Shown here: in pieces, positions 32,222-38,811 of the stretch
Layout: every line of letters begins with the position of its first letter
Position numbering within the stretch: the stretch's first letter is position 1
DNA from: RPQJ01 sp052035645
Lineage (GTDB): Bacteria; Pseudomonadota; Gammaproteobacteria; Steroidobacterales; Steroidobacteraceae
Reading direction: 5' to 3'
NCBI GenBank assembly: GCA_052035645.1
Contig: JBPOHK010000075.1
Span: 1 to 38,811, forward strand
Length of the DNA: 38,811 nt
The notes under the pieces: generated by a model
What the model was told of the DNA's origin: nothing
Databases searched by the model: none
Seen by the model: only the letters and a program-made list of their open reading frames with translations
Program-made: the position numbers and the translations under genes

Positions 32222-33304
32222 CTAGTCCTTGCGCACGGCGAGCAGCGAATCGGCGAGTTCCGTGACCGCGATGCCGCCGCGCAGGACGTGGCTGTCGAAG
32301 CCGCGCTCGCTGAGGATGTAGGCCGCCGCGGAACTGCGCCGGCCGTTGTCGCACACCACCACGTACGGGATCGACGGGTCGAGCGTCTTCAGCTTGAGGC
32401 GCACGAAGTACAGCGGCACGTTGATCGACTGCTCCAGGTGGCAGTGCTCGAATTCGCTCGGCAGGCGCACGTCGAGCCAGCGCCCGCCGTTCGCGACGAC
32501 GCGCTTCGCCTCTTCGTACTCCACCCAGTGCATCATCGGCTCGTTCAGGAGCGCGGTGAAATCCTCTTTCGGCAGCCGCATCAGCGCGCCGTCCGTGAGC
32601 ATCGTGACGGTGGCGTTGCGGCGGGCCCCGGAGATCAGCGCTTCCTCGCCGAAGGTCTCGCCGATGCCCAGTTCCGCCAGCCGGATGCCTTCGCGGTTGA
32701 GCGGCGTCTCGCGACTCACGGCGCAGCGGCCGCTCACGATGACGTAGAAGAAGTCGCCCTCGTCGCCCTGGCGGATGACGACGTCGCCGGCCGTGTAGTT
32801 GACGCGCTGCAGGCGCATGAACACCGCCTGCAGGTTCGCCGGCGGGATCTTGTGGAACGCGCGGCTCTGCAGCAGGAGGGTCATCCAGTCGTCGCTGTCG
32901 ACCGCCGGGTTCGCGTGCAGGTCGCTCACCTCGTAGGCGCCCGTCTGGTCCCAGGTGATCAGGACGTCGAGCAGGTCGCTGTCGATGGAGAGGTATTCGA
33001 TGTGGTCCGAGGCGACGCGGGCGGAGCAGCGGCGCGGCAGGATCGGCGCGATGGCGTGGCGGGCATCGGGCGTGCCGGCCTTGACCGTGCCGATCACCTT
33101 GCCGCCGGCCAGCAGTTCGACGACGCCCTTCACGAGGTAGAAGGTGCGCTTGTCGGTGTCGTTCTCCTTGAACAGCAGCCGTCCCTGGGTGGCGTCGCGC
33201 ACGCTGGTCTTGCGCGAAAGCGCCAACAGGTTCTCGCGCCGCAGTCCGTCGAGCGGCGAGAACATCCTCAGGATCGACATTTCGACCGGTGCCGGTTCGT
33301 TCAT
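32222..33304 (-). CDS. Protein with two cyclic-nucleotide-binding domains and a C-terminal rhodanese domain
   Basis: The 360-residue product has three parts. A first CNB-like domain (about 11-120) is degenerate in the phosphate-binding cassette. A second CNB domain (about 147-255) has an intact cassette FGEEALISGARRNATV (219-234), keeping the Glu and Arg that contact cyclic nucleotides. A rhodanese domain (about 257-355) has RWLDVRLPSEFEHCHL and the active-site loop CDNGRRS (Cys318). Rhodaneses carry sulfane sulfur on that Cys. There is no DNA-binding helix-turn-helix, so it is not a CRP-type regulator. Function is not known; a nucleotide-gated sulfur-transfer enzyme or sensor is an inference. 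It lies downstream of the FadB/FadJ-like gene on the same strand. Confidence 0.88.
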   Translation of the reverse strand: MNEPAPVEMSILRMFSPLDGLRRENLLALSRKTSVRDATQGRLLFKENDTDKRTFYLVKGVVELLAGGKVIGTVKAGTPDARHAIAPILPRRCSARVASDHIEYLSIDSDLLDVLITWDQTGAYEVSDLHANPAVDSDDWMTLLLQSRAFHKIPPANLQAVFMRLQRVNYTAGDVVIRQGDEGDFFYVIVSGRCAVSRETPLNREGIRLAELGIGETFGEEALISGARRNATVTMLTDGALMRLPKEDFTALLNEPMMHWVEYEEAKRVVANGGRWLDVRLPSEFEHCHLEQSINVPLYFVRLKLKTLDPSIPYVVVCDNGRRSSAAAYILSERGFDSHVLRGGIAVTELADSLLAVRKD

Positions 33305-33367
33305 TCGTCAGTCATTGTCCGCTGGCCGCTCCCCGCGACGAACCGGACGAGTCTCAGTTGCGGAATG

Positions 33368-35419
33368 CTAACACACGGCGCCGCGCGCCAAGGCATCCCA
33401 TCCCGGGTCCGGGCGGAAGCGCTCACCATGCCGTTGCGCCAGTTCGTCGAGGCGCCGGACGACCTCTGCCACGCCGCGCTCGCGGGCGTAACGCAGCGGT
33501 CCGCCGCGGAACGGAGCGAACCCCGTGCCGAAGATCACGCCGGCATCGATCAGGTCGGCGTCCGCCACGACCCCCTCGCGCAGGATGGCCACCGCCTCGT
33601 TCAGCATCGGCAGCACGAGCCGGTCGGCGAGATCGTCGGGTGCGCCGACCGGGCCCGCGTCCGGCTTGACGGCCTTGCCGTCCTGCCAGGCGTAGAGACC
33701 CTGTCCGCTCTTGCGCCCGAGCTGTCCGGCCGCGACCAATGGCGCCACCGCCTCGGGCGCCGGACGACCGTAAGCCTGCGCAAGGATCCGCCCGACGTGC
33801 AGGCAGACGTCGAGCCCCACGGTATCCGCGAGTTCGATCGGGCCCATCGGCAGGCCGAAGTCGACGGCCACCCGATCGAGTACGGCATACGGGACACCTT
33901 CCTGCGCGACCAGCATGGCCTCGGTCAGGTACGGCATCAGGACGCGGTTGACGAGGAAGCCGGGCGAACTGCGGCAGGGCAGGGGCAGCTTGTCGATGCT
34001 GCGTGCGAAGGCGAGCGCGGCGGCGCGTGCCTGCGGCTCGACGCTCGCGCCTTCGATCACTTCGACCAGGGGCATCTGCGCGACGGGGTTGAAGAAGTGC
34101 AGGCCGACCAGGCGGCCCGGACGCGCGAGCGACTGCGAGAGCGTCTCCAGCACGAGACTCGACGTGTTGGTGGCGAGCAGAGCGTCCGGCTTCAGTCTCG
34201 GCTCGAGCTCCGCGTACAGCGTCCGCTTGGCCGCTGCGTCCTCGAAGATCGCCTCGATGACGACGTCCGCGCGCTCGACACCCTCTCCGGCGACGTCGGC
34301 CGCAAGACGCTGCATCGTCTGCTCGGCCTGTCCCGGCGCGCGGCTGCGCTTCTCGAATCCCCGGCGTGCCCGCTCGAGGGCGGTCTCGACCAGGCCGGCC
34401 GTGCGGTCCTGCAGGGTCACGGTGTGGCCGCGCTGCGCACACCATGCCGCGATGTCGCCGCCCATCACGCCCGCGCCCACGACGTGGACGTGGCCCTTGT
34501 GCGGCAGATCCCGCCCCGCCAGGCCCTTGAGGCGCTCCTGCAGGAAGAACACCCGGACGAGGTTGCGCGAGGTGGGCGAGCACACCAGCTTCGCGACCGA
34601 CTGCGCTTCCGCCTCGTAGGCGGTGCCGGGATCGGCGCCGTGGCGTCGCCAGAGGTCGACGATCGCGTACGGCGCGGGGTAGTGCTCGCGCCGGGCCTTG
34701 CGTGCGACCTGCCGCTCGATCTTCGGGGCGATGAAGCCGCGCACAGGGCCCAGCGAAAGCAGGCGTTGCGCCAACGGTGCACGACGCGTGGCGGGCGGAT
34801 CGAGGACCAGCGCCCGCGCGGCGGTGCGGAGTTCGCCGGCCGGCGCGAGACGGTCGACGAGGCCCACGGCGAGTGCACGGGCCGGCCGCAGATTCTTGCC
34901 GGTGAGCATCATGTCCATCGCAGTCGTCACGCCGAGCAGGCGCACGGAGCGCACGGTGCCGCCGAATCCCGGGTGGATGCCGAGCAGCACCTCCGGCAGG
35001 CCGAGGGTGACCCTGGGGTCGTCGACGCAGACGCGGTACCGGCAGGCGAGCGCCAGTTCGAGGCCGCCGCCGAGGCAATAGCCGTTGATCGCGGCGACGG
35101 TCGGGAACGGCATCCGTTCGAGGCGTGCGAGCACGGCGTGCGCGGCCCGCACGAACGGCACGGCGGCCTCGGGCGACTCGACCTGGCCGAACTCGGCGAT
35201 GTCCGCGCCCGCGATGAAGCCGGACTTGGCCGAGCAGATCACGAGGCCCCGCGGGGCGGCGCGCTCGACGCCGGTGAGCCACTCCGCGAGCTGTTCCATC
35301 GCGGCGCGCGACAGCGAATTGGCGCTGGCGCCGGGCTTGTCGAACGTCAGCCAGGCGATGCGCCCGGCGTCCACCTCGAGCGACCACTGCGCGTCGCCGG
35401 CGGCTGCGGTTTGGGACAT
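33368..35419 (-). CDS. Bifunctional enoyl-CoA hydratase / 3-hydroxyacyl-CoA dehydrogenase (FadB/FadJ type)
   Basis: This enzyme carries out two successive beta-oxidation steps. The 683-residue product has an N-terminal crotonase domain (about 10-190) with SGFIAGADIAEF (oxyanion hole) and the two catalytic Glu in GYCLGGGLELAL and LPEVLLGIHPGFGG. The NAD-binding domain carries VVGAGVMGGDIA (about 310-321). The dehydrogenase His lies in LHFFNPVAQMPLVEVI. The C-terminal helical domain has LGRKSGQGLYAW. All catalytic residues are present. The usual thiolase partner (FadA/FadI) is not adjacent. It is somewhat shorter than FadB and FadJ (about 715-730), so it may be a paralogue with its own chain-length range. 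It starts 19 bp after the EEP gene. Confidence 0.92.
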   Translation of the reverse strand: MSQTAAAGDAQWSLEVDAGRIAWLTFDKPGASANSLSRAAMEQLAEWLTGVERAAPRGLVICSAKSGFIAGADIAEFGQVESPEAAVPFVRAAHAVLARLERMPFPTVAAINGYCLGGGLELALACRYRVCVDDPRVTLGLPEVLLGIHPGFGGTVRSVRLLGVTTAMDMMLTGKNLRPARALAVGLVDRLAPAGELRTAARALVLDPPATRRAPLAQRLLSLGPVRGFIAPKIERQVARKARREHYPAPYAIVDLWRRHGADPGTAYEAEAQSVAKLVCSPTSRNLVRVFFLQERLKGLAGRDLPHKGHVHVVGAGVMGGDIAAWCAQRGHTVTLQDRTAGLVETALERARRGFEKRSRAPGQAEQTMQRLAADVAGEGVERADVVIEAIFEDAAAKRTLYAELEPRLKPDALLATNTSSLVLETLSQSLARPGRLVGLHFFNPVAQMPLVEVIEGASVEPQARAAALAFARSIDKLPLPCRSSPGFLVNRVLMPYLTEAMLVAQEGVPYAVLDRVAVDFGLPMGPIELADTVGLDVCLHVGRILAQAYGRPAPEAVAPLVAAGQLGRKSGQGLYAWQDGKAVKPDAGPVGAPDDLADRLVLPMLNEAVAILREGVVADADLIDAGVIFGTGFAPFRGGPLRYARERGVAEVVRRLDELAQRHGERFRPDPGWDALARGAVC

Positions 35420-35438
35420 GGAAGCTCCGTTGCGCGCG

Positions 35439-36194
35439 TCAGGCCGCGGCGCGCTGCTGGCCGACGACGCGGAAATCGCACACCAGCGGGCGGTGATCCG
35501 AGTACGTCACCTCGGGGATCGAGAACGAATCGATCTCGATGTCGCGGGTGTGCAGGATGAAGTCGAGTTCCATGCGCGGGCGGCGCGCGGGGTAGGAGGG
35601 CAGCCGCGCGAGGTTCGCGCTGCGCAGGCCGGCGGCCTCCATGAACAGCGCCATCTCGTGCTCGCCCCAGAACGTGTTGAAGTCGCCGGCCACGATCACG
35701 GGCTTGCGCGCGACCTTGACCAGCTCGTAGAGGTGGCGAAGCTGCGCGTGCCGATGCCGGAACTTGAGCGAGAGGTGCACCAGGAACACGCACAGCTCGT
35801 CCAGTTCGAGCTCGATGATCAGCTTCTTGATGCCGGTGTCGAAGTAGTGGAAGCGCTCGCCCTCGACGCGCGGCGCCGCGAGGAACGCGTTGGCCTGCTT
35901 GTTGACGATCGGCACCAGCGTGTTGAGCGAGCTGGTCCCGTACTTGCACTGGTAGATCGAGTAGTGGCCGAGCGAGGTCGCGATCGCCTCGGCCTGGTTG
36001 ACCCGCCCGGAACGGATCGACCCGGTGTCGACCTCGACCAGGCCGACGATGTCCGGGTCCTGGGACTTGATGAAGCGGGTGATGCCCTCGAGCACCCGCG
36101 GGTTGCTGCGCAGGTACCCGGCGCCCGGCACCGGCAGGTGGAAGGCGGCCCCGGTGCCGGTCGCGTAACGGATGTTGTAGAGCAGAAAGCGCAT
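35439..36194 (-). CDS. Endonuclease/exonuclease/phosphatase (EEP) family protein
   Basis: This 251-residue metal-dependent hydrolase has the EEP superfamily hallmarks: LLYNIRY (Asn7), IVGLVEVD (Glu54), VHLSLKFRHRHAQLRHL (His140), the catalytic GDFNTFWG (Asp171, Asn173) and YSDHRPLVCDF (Asp233, His234) at the end. No signal peptide is seen, so it should be cytoplasmic. Family members cut DNA, RNA or phospholipid/phosphoinositide esters; the substrate cannot be inferred. It is the first gene of the minus-strand set EEP - FadB/J-like - CNB-rhodanese. It shares a 101-bp divergent gap with the TIR-like gene. Confidence 0.9.
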   Translation of the reverse strand: MRFLLYNIRYATGTGAAFHLPVPGAGYLRSNPRVLEGITRFIKSQDPDIVGLVEVDTGSIRSGRVNQAEAIATSLGHYSIYQCKYGTSSLNTLVPIVNKQANAFLAAPRVEGERFHYFDTGIKKLIIELELDELCVFLVHLSLKFRHRHAQLRHLYELVKVARKPVIVAGDFNTFWGEHEMALFMEAAGLRSANLARLPSYPARRPRMELDFILHTRDIEIDSFSIPEVTYSDHRPLVCDFRVVGQQRAAA

Positions 36195-36246
36195 CTGTCC
36201 GCAATTCTACGGGTCCGGGCGCCCAACCGGAAACGAACGCGCTAGG

Positions 36247-36291
36247 CTAGACTACGGCGGCCATCTACCCCGCACGGAAAGGTCACGGAGG
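36247..36291 (+). promoter_or_regulatory. Putative -10 and ribosome-binding site of the TIR-like gene
   Basis: TAGACT at 36248-36253 (overlapping TAGGCT at 36243-36248) is a plausible -10. CGGAGG at 36286-36291 is a good Shine-Dalgarno ending 4 nt before the GTG at 36296, which supports that unusual start. Confidence 0.4.
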
Positions 36292-36295
36292 CACC

Positions 36296-36757
36296 GTGGG
36301 CAGCGTCACGCAAAAGAACCCGGTCCGTTTGTTCGTCTGCCACGTGTACCACGCGGACGACGACTACCACCGCGTTTTCGAGTACCTGGAGAGCGTCGAC
36401 AACTTCTTCTACATCAACACCTCGACGCCCGACAAACGCCCCCCTGGGGACAAGGAAGCCATCAAGGACGACCTGCGCAAGCAGATCACGGCCTCCGAGT
36501 GCATCCTGGTCCCGTCGGCGCTCTACCGCCGGCACCAGGACTGGGTCGACTTCATGCTCCATTGCGCCAAGGCCTTCGACAAGCCGGTGATCGTGCTGGA
36601 GCCGTTCGGCTCGCACGACACGATCGCACCGGCGGTGCTGGAACTGGGGGACGAGGTGGTGCCCTGGGACAAGCGGCAGCTGATCGACGCGATCAAGCGC
36701 CAGGCGCGTCACGAGGAAACGACGCGCTTCGACGTGATCGAGTTCAAGCTCGACTGA
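36296..36757 (+). CDS. TIR-like (ThsB/DUF1863-type) domain protein
   Basis: This 153-residue single-domain protein starts at GTG with a good ribosome-binding site. It resembles small bacterial TIR-like proteins: VRLFVCHVYHADDDYHRVFE (first strand and BB-loop side), FFYINTSTPDKR, then LRKQITASECILVPSALY, QDWVDFMLHCAKAFDKPVIV and EPFG. In active TIR NAD hydrolases a Glu lies four residues after the Trp of the WxxxE motif; here that slot is Met87 (WVDFM), with Asp85 nearby. It may therefore be an inactive, scaffold or differently tuned member. There is no ThsA or other defence partner beside it, so I do not call Thoeris. Similar proteins seem to be chromosomally conserved in Gammaproteobacteria, which suggests a housekeeping role; this is from memory only. 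Confidence 0.72.
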   Translation: MGSVTQKNPVRLFVCHVYHADDDYHRVFEYLESVDNFFYINTSTPDKRPPGDKEAIKDDLRKQITASECILVPSALYRRHQDWVDFMLHCAKAFDKPVIVLEPFGSHDTIAPAVLELGDEVVPWDKRQLIDAIKRQARHEETTRFDVIEFKLD

Positions 36758-37124
36758 GGAAGGCGGGCAGTTCGTCGTCGTCGCCGACGACGCGCAGCCG
36801 CGGCGCCGACGCAACCTCGGGAATTTCGCCACTCGCACCGGACAGCGCGAGGCACATCACCAGGATGCGCTCGGCGTGCGTCGCGGCCTCGTGGTCGGAC
36901 ATCTTGCGGATCGCAGCCTCGGCGGCACACAGACCGCCGACGGGCTTGACGCAGCTCAGCGCGGACTGCAGCGCGGCGAATTCGACGCAGATCGCGTCCG
37001 GCAGCGACTCGCTGTCCACCCCACGCAGGTGGTCGAGGTAGGCCCCCGTCAGCCGCTGCTTGACCGCGCCGGGGCCGATCAGCACCCGCACGGCACGATG
37101 GAAGTGTTCCCAGTTGTCCATCAT
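36744..37124 (-). CDS. Conserved-looking protein of unknown function
   Basis: The 126-residue product begins MMDNWEHFHRAVRVLIGPGA, is mostly helical, and contains three Cys (about 46, 58 and 65). An acidic short tail ends DELPAFLSRA. G or C dominates third codon positions, and an AT-rich promoter-like block lies directly upstream (37139-37181), both signs of a real gene. It converges with the TIR-like gene, overlapping its 3' end by 14 bp. I do not recognise the family. Two ATGs are adjacent at the start, and either could serve. Confidence 0.7.
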   Translation of the reverse strand: MMDNWEHFHRAVRVLIGPGAVKQRLTGAYLDHLRGVDSESLPDAICVEFAALQSALSCVKPVGGLCAAEAAIRKMSDHEAATHAERILVMCLALSGASGEIPEVASAPRLRVVGDDDELPAFLSRA

Positions 37125-37478
37125 GTAACACCCTGACCGAAATTTATTTTTAAATCAATCGCTTATTTGCTTTTGTTCAACCGAATTCCCGCCGGCTGAA
37201 GCCACAAAATCCCGTTGGGGATCATGGGGCTACGCTCGGAATATACGCCGACTTTCAGGAACTGCAATGAGCGGGCTGAATGAAATGGGAAACGGCGCCT
37301 TTCCTGCCCGATTTTCCGGACTCCCGCGTCGTGGAAAACCACGAGTCGCCGGCGCAGCGCAGCGACGGAACAATTCGCGGCCGTAGCGATTCCAACCTCG
37401 GTCAGCGGGTATATTCCCGACTGTGCGCGGGTCGACTGCCAAGGCGGCCCGCTTCAAACAATTCCCAGGAGACCATTG
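37125..37478. other. 354-bp spacer with AT-rich promoter block
   Basis: This gap lies between two divergent genes. From 37139 to 37181 it is strongly AT-rich, unlike the rest of the window, and on the minus strand holds TTGAAC and TTGATT -35-like and TTTAAA/AATAAA -10-like motifs for the unknown gene. On the plus strand, TATACG (37242-37247) could drive a small frame (37267-37386). A TATATT at 37410-37415 could serve the cytochrome gene. A short perfect hairpin TCGTGG-AAAA-CCACGA lies at 37329-37344. No tRNA or known riboswitch is recognised. Confidence 0.6.
37267..37386 (+). CDS. Possible small basic protein, 39 residues
   Basis: ATG 37267 lies six nt after AGGA (37257-37260) and downstream of a -10-like TATACG. 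The 39-codon frame encodes a basic peptide containing PRRGKPRVAGAAQRRNNSRP and ends at TAG 37384. Composition and codon use are not clearly those of the neighbouring genes, and a longer overlapping frame also crosses here. Treat this as a weak candidate; the region could equally be an untranslated leader or a small RNA. Confidence 0.22.
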   Translation: MSGLNEMGNGAFPARFSGLPRRGKPRVAGAAQRRNNSRP

Positions 37479-37790
37479 ATGAACAAGCTTTCCCTGTCGA
37501 TGCTGGCCCTGGCCGCCGCGCTGTTCGCGACGGCGCCGGCGCATGCCGGTGATGTGGCTGCGGGCAAGAGCAAGGCAGAAGACTGCGTCGACTGCCACGG
37601 CGACGACGGCAAGGGCGACGAGGACAATCCTTCGATCGCCGGCATGGCTCCCGCCGAGTTCGTCAAGGCCATGGACGAGTACAAGGCCGGCAAGCGCACC
37701 AAGAGCGACAAGATGACCAAGGCGGCCAAGAAGCTGAGCGCCGCGGACATTGCCGACCTCGCCGCGTACTACGCGACGCTGAAGAAGTAA
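37479..37790 (+). CDS. Small periplasmic c-type cytochrome (single haem)
   Basis: The 103-residue product has a signal peptide (MNKLSLSMLALAAALFATAP) with probable cleavage after AHA (residue 23). A single haem site Cys36-Val-Asp-Cys39-His40 lies in DCVDCHGDDGKG. A likely axial Met sits in the Lys-rich KSDKMTKAAKKLSA segment, followed by the DIADLAAYYA helix typical of class I cytochromes of the c553/c4-half type. It should carry electrons in the periplasm. ATG 37479 has AGGAG at 37467-37471. The partner oxidase or reductase is not nearby. The mature protein is about 80 residues, short but normal for this group. Confidence 0.93.
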   Translation: MNKLSLSMLALAAALFATAPAHAGDVAAGKSKAEDCVDCHGDDGKGDEDNPSIAGMAPAEFVKAMDEYKAGKRTKSDKMTKAAKKLSAADIADLAAYYATLKK

Positions 37791-37864
37791 GTCCCGCTTC
37801 CGGTGGGGCGGCGGCGGCGCCCGTGCCGCCACGCCCCGCCGATCTCCCTGCGCGGGCCCCGGCC

Positions 37865-38473
37865 ATGCTGCCGTACTCCGAAGCCTGCGAGCGCAACAAG
37901 CACCCGATCCTGGCGGTCCTGCGCCGGGTCCTGCCGGCCGGCGCCACGGTCCTCGAGGTCGGCGCCGGCACCGGACAGCACGCCGTTCACTTCGCCCGCG
38001 AGTTGCCGCAACTGGCGTGGCAACCGACCGACCGCGACACGGCCCTCCCCGGGCTGGCGGCCCGCATCGACGCGGAGGGCACGGCCAACCTCCGGCCTGC
38101 CTTCGAACTCGACGTGAGCCGAGGCCCGTGGCCCGCCCCCGGCAGCCACTCGGTCGTCTACACCGCGAACACGCTGCACATCATGGGCTGGCCCCAGGTC
38201 GAGGCCTTTTTCGACGGGGTCGCCGGCCTGCTGCGGCCGCTGCCCGAGGCCATGCTCGTGGCCTACGGACCGTTCCGCTACGGCGGCCGGTTCACGACCG
38301 ACAGCAACCGCGATTTCGACGCCATGCTGCGCGCCCGCGATCCGGCGAGCGGGATACGCGACTTCGAGGCCGTGGACGCGCTGGCCGGTCGGGCGGGGCT
38401 GCACCTGCGCGAGGATTGCGCCATGCCCGCCAACAACCAGTTGCTGATCTGGACGCGGACGCCGAGACCATGA
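37865..38473 (+). CDS. DUF938 family SAM-dependent methyltransferase-like protein
   Basis: The 202-residue product has the family start MLPYSEACERNKHPILAVL and the SAM-binding glycine loop VLEVGAGTGQHAVHFA (about 29-44). It also has YTANTLHIMGW (about 98-108) and the conserved AYGPFRYGG. ATG 37865 gives the usual N terminus; a GTG at 37823 in frame would add 14 Pro/Arg/Ala-rich residues and is less likely. The natural substrate of this family is not established. The stop overlaps the ATG of the amidase gene (ATGA), so the two are probably translated together. Confidence 0.88.
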   Translation: MLPYSEACERNKHPILAVLRRVLPAGATVLEVGAGTGQHAVHFARELPQLAWQPTDRDTALPGLAARIDAEGTANLRPAFELDVSRGPWPAPGSHSVVYTANTLHIMGWPQVEAFFDGVAGLLRPLPEAMLVAYGPFRYGGRFTTDSNRDFDAMLRARDPASGIRDFEAVDALAGRAGLHLREDCAMPANNQLLIWTRTPRP

Positions 38474-38811
38474 ACCCGTTCACGACCGCCACCGAGTGGC
38501 TCGCGGCGCTGCGTCGTGACGAGACGACGTCGCGCGAACTCGTCGAACTGTACCTCGCCCGTCGCGACCGGCTCGCCCCGCGGGTCAACGCCATCGTCGC
38601 GCACGACGATGCCTCGGCCCGTGCCGCCGCGCGCGAGGCCGATGCGCCGACCGCCGACCGCGAACGGCCGCTGCACGGCCTGCCCGTCACCGTGAAGGAC
38701 GGCATCCACGTGGCGGGCTGGGCCACGACCGGCGGCATGGTCGAGCCGTCCCGGGCACGCGCGCCGCAGGACGCGCCGAACGTGCAGCAGCTGCGCGGGG
38801 CGGGCGCGATC
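38470..38811 (+). CDS. Amidase signature family protein, N-terminal part (runs off the window)
   Basis: Only the first 114 codons are present. They read MNPFTTATEWLAALRRDETT and continue with the SRELVELYLARRDRL helix. The HGLPVTVKDGIHVAGWATTGG segment holds Lys76, which fits the catalytic Lys of the Ser-Ser-Lys amidase signature. The serine-rich loop lies beyond the edge. GatA, with a similar start, is less likely because no gatC or gatB is adjacent and the gene is coupled to a methyltransferase gene by a 4-bp overlap. Substrate is unknown. Confidence 0.85.
   Translation, partial: MNPFTTATEWLAALRRDETTSRELVELYLARRDRLAPRVNAIVAHDDASARAAAREADAPTADRERPLHGLPVTVKDGIHVAGWATTGGMVEPSRARAPQDAPNVQQLRGAGAI

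Noticed and set aside
32288..35560. Plus-strand open frame of about 1,090 codons across the CNB-rhodanese and FadB/J-like genes
   Set aside because: It is antisense to two genes with intact domains on the minus strand; its product has the His/Arg/Ala-rich composition of a shadow frame.
36296..37124. Thoeris anti-phage system
   Set aside because: Only a TIR-like protein is present; there is no ThsA-like SIR2/SLOG or other effector beside it, and the catalytic Glu slot is Met.
37280..37552. 90-codon plus-strand frame running into the cytochrome gene
   Set aside because: It overlaps the cytochrome signal peptide in another frame, has no ribosome-binding site and shows no family resemblance.

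Overview
This is a very GC-rich, densely coding chromosomal window with about 34 genes. It most likely comes from a gammaproteobacterium. The evidence is gene content and order: smc-zipA-ligA at the left edge, and fabD-fabG-acpP-fabF-pabB-pabC-mltG-tmk-holB-pilZ in one long run. The pabB-pabC insertion and the pilZ at the end recall the Xanthomonadales/Steroidobacterales/Nevskiales side of the class. That placement is inference; there is no rRNA in the window to test it.

Layout, left to right. (1) 1-4223 (+): the C-terminal part of smc, then zipA and ligA (chromosome segregation, division, DNA ligation). (2) 4304-7892 (+): four overlapping genes for a peptide/nickel-type ABC importer (two permeases, two ATPases) with no substrate-binding protein. 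(3) 7986-10551 (+): a class III CoA-transferase and an AlaA-like aminotransferase, each preceded by its own promoter-like motif. (4) 10596-16626 (+): an overlapping AddB-like nuclease and AddA-like helicase-nuclease pair for double-strand-break processing. (5) 16627-17016: a 390-bp non-coding spacer filled by a nested inverted-repeat structure. (6) 17017-22654 (-): a type II secretion operon, gspG-H-I-J-K-L-M-N, with gspC/D/E/F absent from the window. (7) 22723-23331 (+): a rhombosortase divergent from gspG, which fits the known link between GlyGly-CTERM proteins and type II secretion. (8) 23375-32213 (+): the fatty-acid, folate, cell-wall, dTMP and replication cluster ending in pilZ and a small unknown ORF. 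(9) 32222-36194 (-): an EEP-family hydrolase, a FadB/FadJ-type beta-oxidation enzyme, and a protein with two cyclic-nucleotide-binding domains fused to a rhodanese. (10) 36296-38811: a TIR-like protein convergent with an unknown protein, a 354-bp spacer with an AT-rich promoter block, a small c-type cytochrome, a DUF938 methyltransferase and the 5' part of an amidase gene.

Most of the window is housekeeping. The parts least explained by standard annotation are the variant-matched nested palindrome between addA and gspN, the rhombosortase/T2SS divergon, the CNB-CNB-rhodanese fusion, and the TIR-like protein in which the usual catalytic Glu position appears to be Met. I found no CRISPR array, insertion sequence, prophage or tRNA, and I do not see a clear multi-gene system that I would call new.
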